A stretch of 15,264 bases of DNA, from positions 1-15,264 of the forward strand of contig SVQJ01000024.1 in assembly GCA_015065395.1 (NCBI GenBank), read 5' to 3'. The DNA is from Oscillospiraceae bacterium. Lineage in GTDB: Bacteria > Bacillota > Clostridia > Oscillospirales > CAG-272. Shown here piece after piece: positions 11,968 to 15,264 of this stretch (its first letter is position 1; each line of letters begins with the position of its first letter). The position numbers were made by a program, and so were the translations under genes. The notes below the pieces were generated by a model that ran no database searches, was not told the origin of the DNA, and was given only the letters and a program-made list of their open reading frames with translations.

Positions 11968-14664
11968 ATGAAATTTCTCAAAAAATTTTTAAGTCTTGTT
12001 CTCGTGATTGTGATGCTTATCGCTATTGTGCCGATCATACACGTGAGGGTTGAGGCGGCAGGAGGTAAAAGTCTTGCTGAGCTGAAAGCATATTATAAGA
12101 ATGGCTGGTATTGGAATCATTATGTAAGTAAAAAAGAAGAGGCAGCGGATTATGTAAAAGCATATAGTGGTGTATGGGCATCTTGTTTTTCGGATAGTGT
12201 AACACAATACGGTTGTAAGTATCATGTAAGTCTTTCATATGAATCATATGTGGGACATTATGATTGTAATAGGTTTGATGGTGGTTCACAGTGCTACGGA
12301 TTTGCTAGGAAACTTGCATATGACGTTTATGGAACAAAAGTTTCTACTTGGGGAAAATCTGATAGATACAATGTTAAAGCTGGAGATGTTGTGACCTTGA
12401 ATTATGGAGGGTCAAACGAACATACAGTATTTGTTGAAAGTGTATCCGGCAGAATAATAACAGTAGGCGAATGTAATGTGTACGGATCAAATGACTGCAG
12501 GATTAGATGGGGAGGAACATATAACTTGGACAGCTATTCTTCCTTGATTGTATATTCTGCTCCTTACGAAATGGTTAATGGAGGTACCCCCTCCTACACA
12601 ATCGACATCAGCTACATCACGCCTTTTACTACTACCGTTAATTCTGATACAGACGTAACAGCTTATGATGGAGTTAACGGAAACACAAACGGCGTTTTGT
12701 GGCCTAACGAAGTTTGCACAATTCTCGAAGTATATACGAACGGATGGTGTAAGCTTGAGGATAGTTTGCAGAAAATAAAGTATGTGCCTATTTCTGTTTT
12801 TAAGCTAAACAATATAGACAACAGATATATTACCCCGTTTAATACAACAGTTTTATCGGATGCTAATGTGCAAGCATTTGATGCTGTTAACGGTGACACA
12901 TCCGGTTTCTTATGGCCTGACGAGAAGTGTGTTGTGCTTGAGGTATACACCAGTGGTTGGTGCAAACTTAAGGATAGCCTTGATCTGACAAAATATGTCT
13001 CTCTCTCTACTCTTAATTTGAATATGATTGATAACAGTTACCATTTCCCGTTTGACGCTACAGTCAAATCAAGCACGGATGTGCAAGCATATGATGCTGT
13101 AGGGGGAAACATATATGGTGTCCTTTGGGGGAATGAGGTGTGTACCATATTGGAAGTATATACAAACGGTTGGTGTAAGCTTAGAGATAGTGTAGATAAC
13201 ATAAAATATGTTCCTGTTAATGTGCTATGCACACCTTTGTTCTCTCCATCCTTGTCTGTGGTTTCTGGCGATTCCATATTAGGAACAACATTTACTTGGA
13301 ACAGTACATATAGCGGATTACACTACGACGTGAAAATCTGGAAGGGGCAGTATTGGGACGGAGAAGCTTATCACATAGAGTGGAACACTTATTCCGGGTG
13401 CAAAATAAAGCTTCCGGCAGGAACCTATCAGGCATATGTGGATGCTACAGATTATTACGGCTGTAAAATGAGCAATGTTGTCGAATTTACGGTTGCCCCT
13501 TCATATAAAATATCTCATTGGGCTGGGGGCTTTGTGAACGGAGAAGGCGATAACGGTGAGAAAACATTTAAATGGATGGCAGATACCTTCCATGCTTCTC
13601 ATAATGGAAACACAGTATCATTGGATGATAGTAAAATGCTTACAATAATACCCAATGGATATTACATTAGAAATCGTGTTGGTACCTCGGCTGTTACGGG
13701 TATATGGGGCGGATATGATTTAGGAGTAACGGTGACCCAGGGCAGTAATGATCTGTATTTCGAGTATTACTATGATCCGTATACCTACACTGTAACCTAT
13801 AACCTTAACGGTGGCACAAATTCCCCCAATAACCCCTTAACATACAACGTTCTTTATGGGTTTATCCTTGCAAATCCTACTCGGGAGGGGTATACCTTTG
13901 CAGGGTGGACCGATGCCAACGGTAACCTTGTTACCGGCATAAACTCCGGCAAAAATGCAAGCTTTGCAACAGGCGCAACTTACACGGAGTTTTGCAGTGA
14001 ACTTGCAGGGAGAACAATAGGTGATCAAACGCTTACTGCAAACTGGATAGCAAACACTTACAGTGTCTCATATGATGCAAACGGCGGAGGGGATGCACCG
14101 AACCCACAAACAAAGACTTTTGCTGCTGTTCTGAAACTGAGCGATGTTATTCCTACCCGTCCCGGCTACACATTCTTTGGTTGGGCAACCAATAAGGATG
14201 CTACCGAGGCGGAGTATCTTCCCGGCGATGAATTCAACGCGGATGCTGACACCACCCTCTATGCTGTCTGGGTAAAGGGTTGTCCCGTGGAACACAGTTA
14301 TGTTTTTGAAACAATTTTGCCTACCTGTACGGAGAACGGCTATACTATATATACATGCGAGCTTTGCGGTGACAGTTATACTGCCCATATAACGGAGGCT
14401 CTCGGCCATAGCTACAGCGAAGCGGGTGCATGTACAGTTTGCGGCTCTCAAAGGATCGAAGGCGAAGGAACTCCTGGCGACCTTGACGGAGACGGAATTG
14501 TAAGTGCAAAGGATCTGAATATGGTAAAAAAATACATAAGCGGCGTTGTTCAGTTAAGCAATAACCATGTATTCCTTGCGGATGTTTCAGGTGACGGTCT
14601 TGTTACAGCCAATGATCTTAACAGAATTATTCGCTATATTGCAGGACTTATAATTGAATTATAA
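11968..14664 (+). CDS. Secreted modular CHAP-like peptidase with SH3b repeats and dockerin
   Basis: The 898-residue precursor starts with a signal peptide (MKFLKKFLSLVLVIVMLIAI..., cleavage near A30). Domains in order: a CHAP/NlpC-P60-like cysteine peptidase or amidase (about 33-205) with C109 in GGSQCYGFARKL, H152 in NEHTVFVE and E168 or N170 as third residue; three 71-residue SH3b-like repeats (216-421; conserved LEVYT(N/S)GWCKL and KYV); an Ig-like region (about 423-511); an unassigned segment (512-604); two InlB B-type repeats (about 606-694 and 697-769, GYTFAGW and GYTFFGW); a Cys-rich module (about 772-828, CELCG and CTVCG); and a type I dockerin (837-896) with calcium loops D838/D840/D842/D849 and D872/S874/D876/D883. 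It should be exported, bind a cohesin and act on wall peptide links, by family analogy. The start ATG at 11968 has SD GGAGGAG and a signal peptide; an in-frame ATG at 11851 is an alternative. The gene is monocistronic, with its own promoter, leader and terminator. Confidence 0.88.
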   Translation: MKFLKKFLSLVLVIVMLIAIVPIIHVRVEAAGGKSLAELKAYYKNGWYWNHYVSKKEEAADYVKAYSGVWASCFSDSVTQYGCKYHVSLSYESYVGHYDCNRFDGGSQCYGFARKLAYDVYGTKVSTWGKSDRYNVKAGDVVTLNYGGSNEHTVFVESVSGRIITVGECNVYGSNDCRIRWGGTYNLDSYSSLIVYSAPYEMVNGGTPSYTIDISYITPFTTTVNSDTDVTAYDGVNGNTNGVLWPNEVCTILEVYTNGWCKLEDSLQKIKYVPISVFKLNNIDNRYITPFNTTVLSDANVQAFDAVNGDTSGFLWPDEKCVVLEVYTSGWCKLKDSLDLTKYVSLSTLNLNMIDNSYHFPFDATVKSSTDVQAYDAVGGNIYGVLWGNEVCTILEVYTNGWCKLRDSVDNIKYVPVNVLCTPLFSPSLSVVSGDSILGTTFTWNSTYSGLHYDVKIWKGQYWDGEAYHIEWNTYSGCKIKLPAGTYQAYVDATDYYGCKMSNVVEFTVAPSYKISHWAGGFVNGEGDNGEKTFKWMADTFHASHNGNTVSLDDSKMLTIIPNGYYIRNRVGTSAVTGIWGGYDLGVTVTQGSNDLYFEYYYDPYTYTVTYNLNGGTNSPNNPLTYNVLYGFILANPTREGYTFAGWTDANGNLVTGINSGKNASFATGATYTEFCSELAGRTIGDQTLTANWIANTYSVSYDANGGGDAPNPQTKTFAAVLKLSDVIPTRPGYTFFGWATNKDATEAEYLPGDEFNADADTTLYAVWVKGCPVEHSYVFETILPTCTENGYTIYTCELCGDSYTAHITEALGHSYSEAGACTVCGSQRIEGEGTPGDLDGDGIVSAKDLNMVKKYISGVVQLSNNHVFLADVSGDGLVTANDLNRIIRYIAGLIIEL
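12613..13230 (+). repeat. Three tandem 213-bp coding repeats (SH3b-like units)
   Basis: Units begin at 12613, 12826 and 13039, each with Y(I/H)(T/F)PF followed by a V-x-S-x-T/A-D/N-V segment, LW, LEVYT, GWCKL and KYV at the same spacing. The strict 71-residue period, despite diverged bases, points to old duplication within the gene. SH3b domains of this kind bind cell wall. Confidence 0.85.
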
Positions 14665-14667
14665 AAG

Positions 14668-14709
14668 AAAAGCTGATAAAATCCGATTTTCGGGTTTTAT
14701 CAGCTTTTT
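14668..14709. terminator. Bidirectional terminator between the dockerin gene and gdhA
   Basis: AAAAGCTGATAAAA (14668-14681) pairs with TTTTATCAGCTTTT (14695-14708), with an inner CCGA/TCGG stem and a 3-base loop. On the plus strand TTTTTC follows the stem; on the minus strand it ends in TTTTCTTTT. It serves both converging genes. Confidence 0.9.
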
Positions 14710-14735
14710 CTCACTTTTGATTTTTATGTCAATAA

Positions 14736-15254
14736 TCAAACAACGCCCTGAGCCATCATAGCCTCTGCAACCTTTTCAAATCCTGCGATATTTGCGCCGG
14801 CAATGAGGTCGCCCTCCATGCCGTACTTCTTTGCTGCCTCGTAGGAGTTCTTAAAGATGTTCTGCATGATCTGGTGAAGCTTTGCGTCAACCTCTTCTGA
14901 GGTCCAGGAATATCTCATAGAGTTCTGGCTCATTTCGAGGCCGGAAACGGCAACGCCGCCTGCGTTAACGGCCTTTGAGGGAGCGATAACGACGCCGTTT
15001 GCCTTAAGGTATGCAACAGCGTCTGCGGTTGTGGGCATATTGGCAACCTCAACGTAGTACTTTGTGCCGTTTGCGACGATAGCCTTTGCGTTGTCGAGAT
15101 TTACCTCGTTCTGGGTAGCGCAGGGCATAACTACGTCAACCTTTACGCCCCAGGGACGCTGGCCGGCATAGAAGGGAACGCCGAACTTGTCAGCATAATC
15201 CTGTACCTTATCGCGGCCGGATGCGCGCATTTCGAGAAGATATGCTATCTTCTC
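14736..15254 (-). CDS. gdhA: NADP-type glutamate dehydrogenase, C-terminal part; in-frame TAG near window end
   Basis: The visible about 170 residues are the C-terminal end of hexameric glutamate dehydrogenase (2-oxoglutarate + NH4+ + NADPH to glutamate), a cytoplasmic enzyme of ammonia assimilation. GQRPWGVKVDVVMPCATQNEVNLDNAKAI, EVANMPTTADAVAYLKANGVVIAPSKAVNAGGVAVSGLEMSQN and GANIAGFEKVAEAMMAQGVV are close to those of bacterial GdhA. The family match continues upstream of the first ATG (EKIAYLLEMRASG), so 15230 is not the real start and the N-terminal two thirds should lie outside the window. In that frame, however, 15257-15255 reads TAG, directly before the Glu-Lys codons. This is either a true truncation or an error at the sequence end. 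The gene converges on the dockerin gene and shares its terminator. Confidence 0.85.
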   Translation of the reverse strand, partial: EKIAYLLEMRASGRDKVQDYADKFGVPFYAGQRPWGVKVDVVMPCATQNEVNLDNAKAIVANGTKYYVEVANMPTTADAVAYLKANGVVIAPSKAVNAGGVAVSGLEMSQNSMRYSWTSEEVDAKLHQIMQNIFKNSYEAAKKYGMEGDLIAGANIAGFEKVAEAMMAQGVV

Positions 15255-15264
15255 CTAATGCGCG

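Noticed and set aside
12613..13230. Tandem repeats as a CRISPR array
   Set aside because: The units are 213 bp, diverged at the base level and coding in one frame with a conserved protein pattern; no short identical repeats or spacers.

Overview
The window looks like chromosomal DNA from an anaerobic low-to-mid-GC Firmicute, most likely an uncultured gut or rumen member of the class Clostridia. This is inferred from the gene families (MltG, FtsK/SpoIIIE, a clostridial-type thymidylate kinase, a dockerin-bearing surface protein, an NADP-type GdhA), the strong GGAGG-like ribosome sites and the TTGACT/TATAAT-type promoters. Genus cannot be named from the sequence alone.

Layout. (1) 1-3272, minus strand: a consensus promoter (3244-3272) drives a tight operon of an ApbE-like lipoprotein, a VTT/TVP38-type membrane protein and miaB; a possible next gene starts at 21. 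(2) 3273-3658: a gene-free stretch of about 390 bp packed with inverted repeats, including one with perfect 29-bp arms, ending in the terminator of the next operon. (3) 3659-11025, minus strand: a six-gene operon in transcription order ftsK, a thymidylate-kinase-like gene, a DJ-1/PfpI deglycase-like gene, a 5-formyl-THF cyclo-ligase, a CPBP-family membrane protease and mltG. Genes overlap or are separated by 31 bp or less, with a promoter at 10997-11025 and a hairpin terminator at 3602-3638. The set joins chromosome translocation, nucleotide and folate supply and peptidoglycan strand termination. (4) 11066-11461, plus strand: a half-length TSUP (TauE/SafE) membrane protein, divergent from ftsK, with promoter elements that overlap those of ftsK. 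(5) 11755-14709, plus strand: a strong promoter, a structured leader of about 180 nt with an intrinsic terminator just before the ribosome site, then an 898-residue secreted protein (CHAP-like peptidase, three SH3b-like repeats, Ig-like region, two InlB B-type repeats, Cys-rich module, type I dockerin), closed by a bidirectional terminator. (6) 14736-15254, minus strand: the C-terminal part of glutamate dehydrogenase, whose frame meets an in-frame TAG close to the window end.

The most interesting part is region 5. The leader shows three mutually exclusive pairings (a long 5' stem, an antiterminator and a terminator) that together form a plausible transcription attenuator. I do not recognise it as a known riboswitch class. 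It controls a modular cell-wall-type peptidase that carries a dockerin, so it may be a regulated component of a cellulosome-like or surface protein assembly. Secondary points are the ApbE homologue that has lost its recognisable catalytic residues, the thymidylate kinase with Thr in place of the Asp of its DR motif, and the palindrome cluster at 3343-3592.
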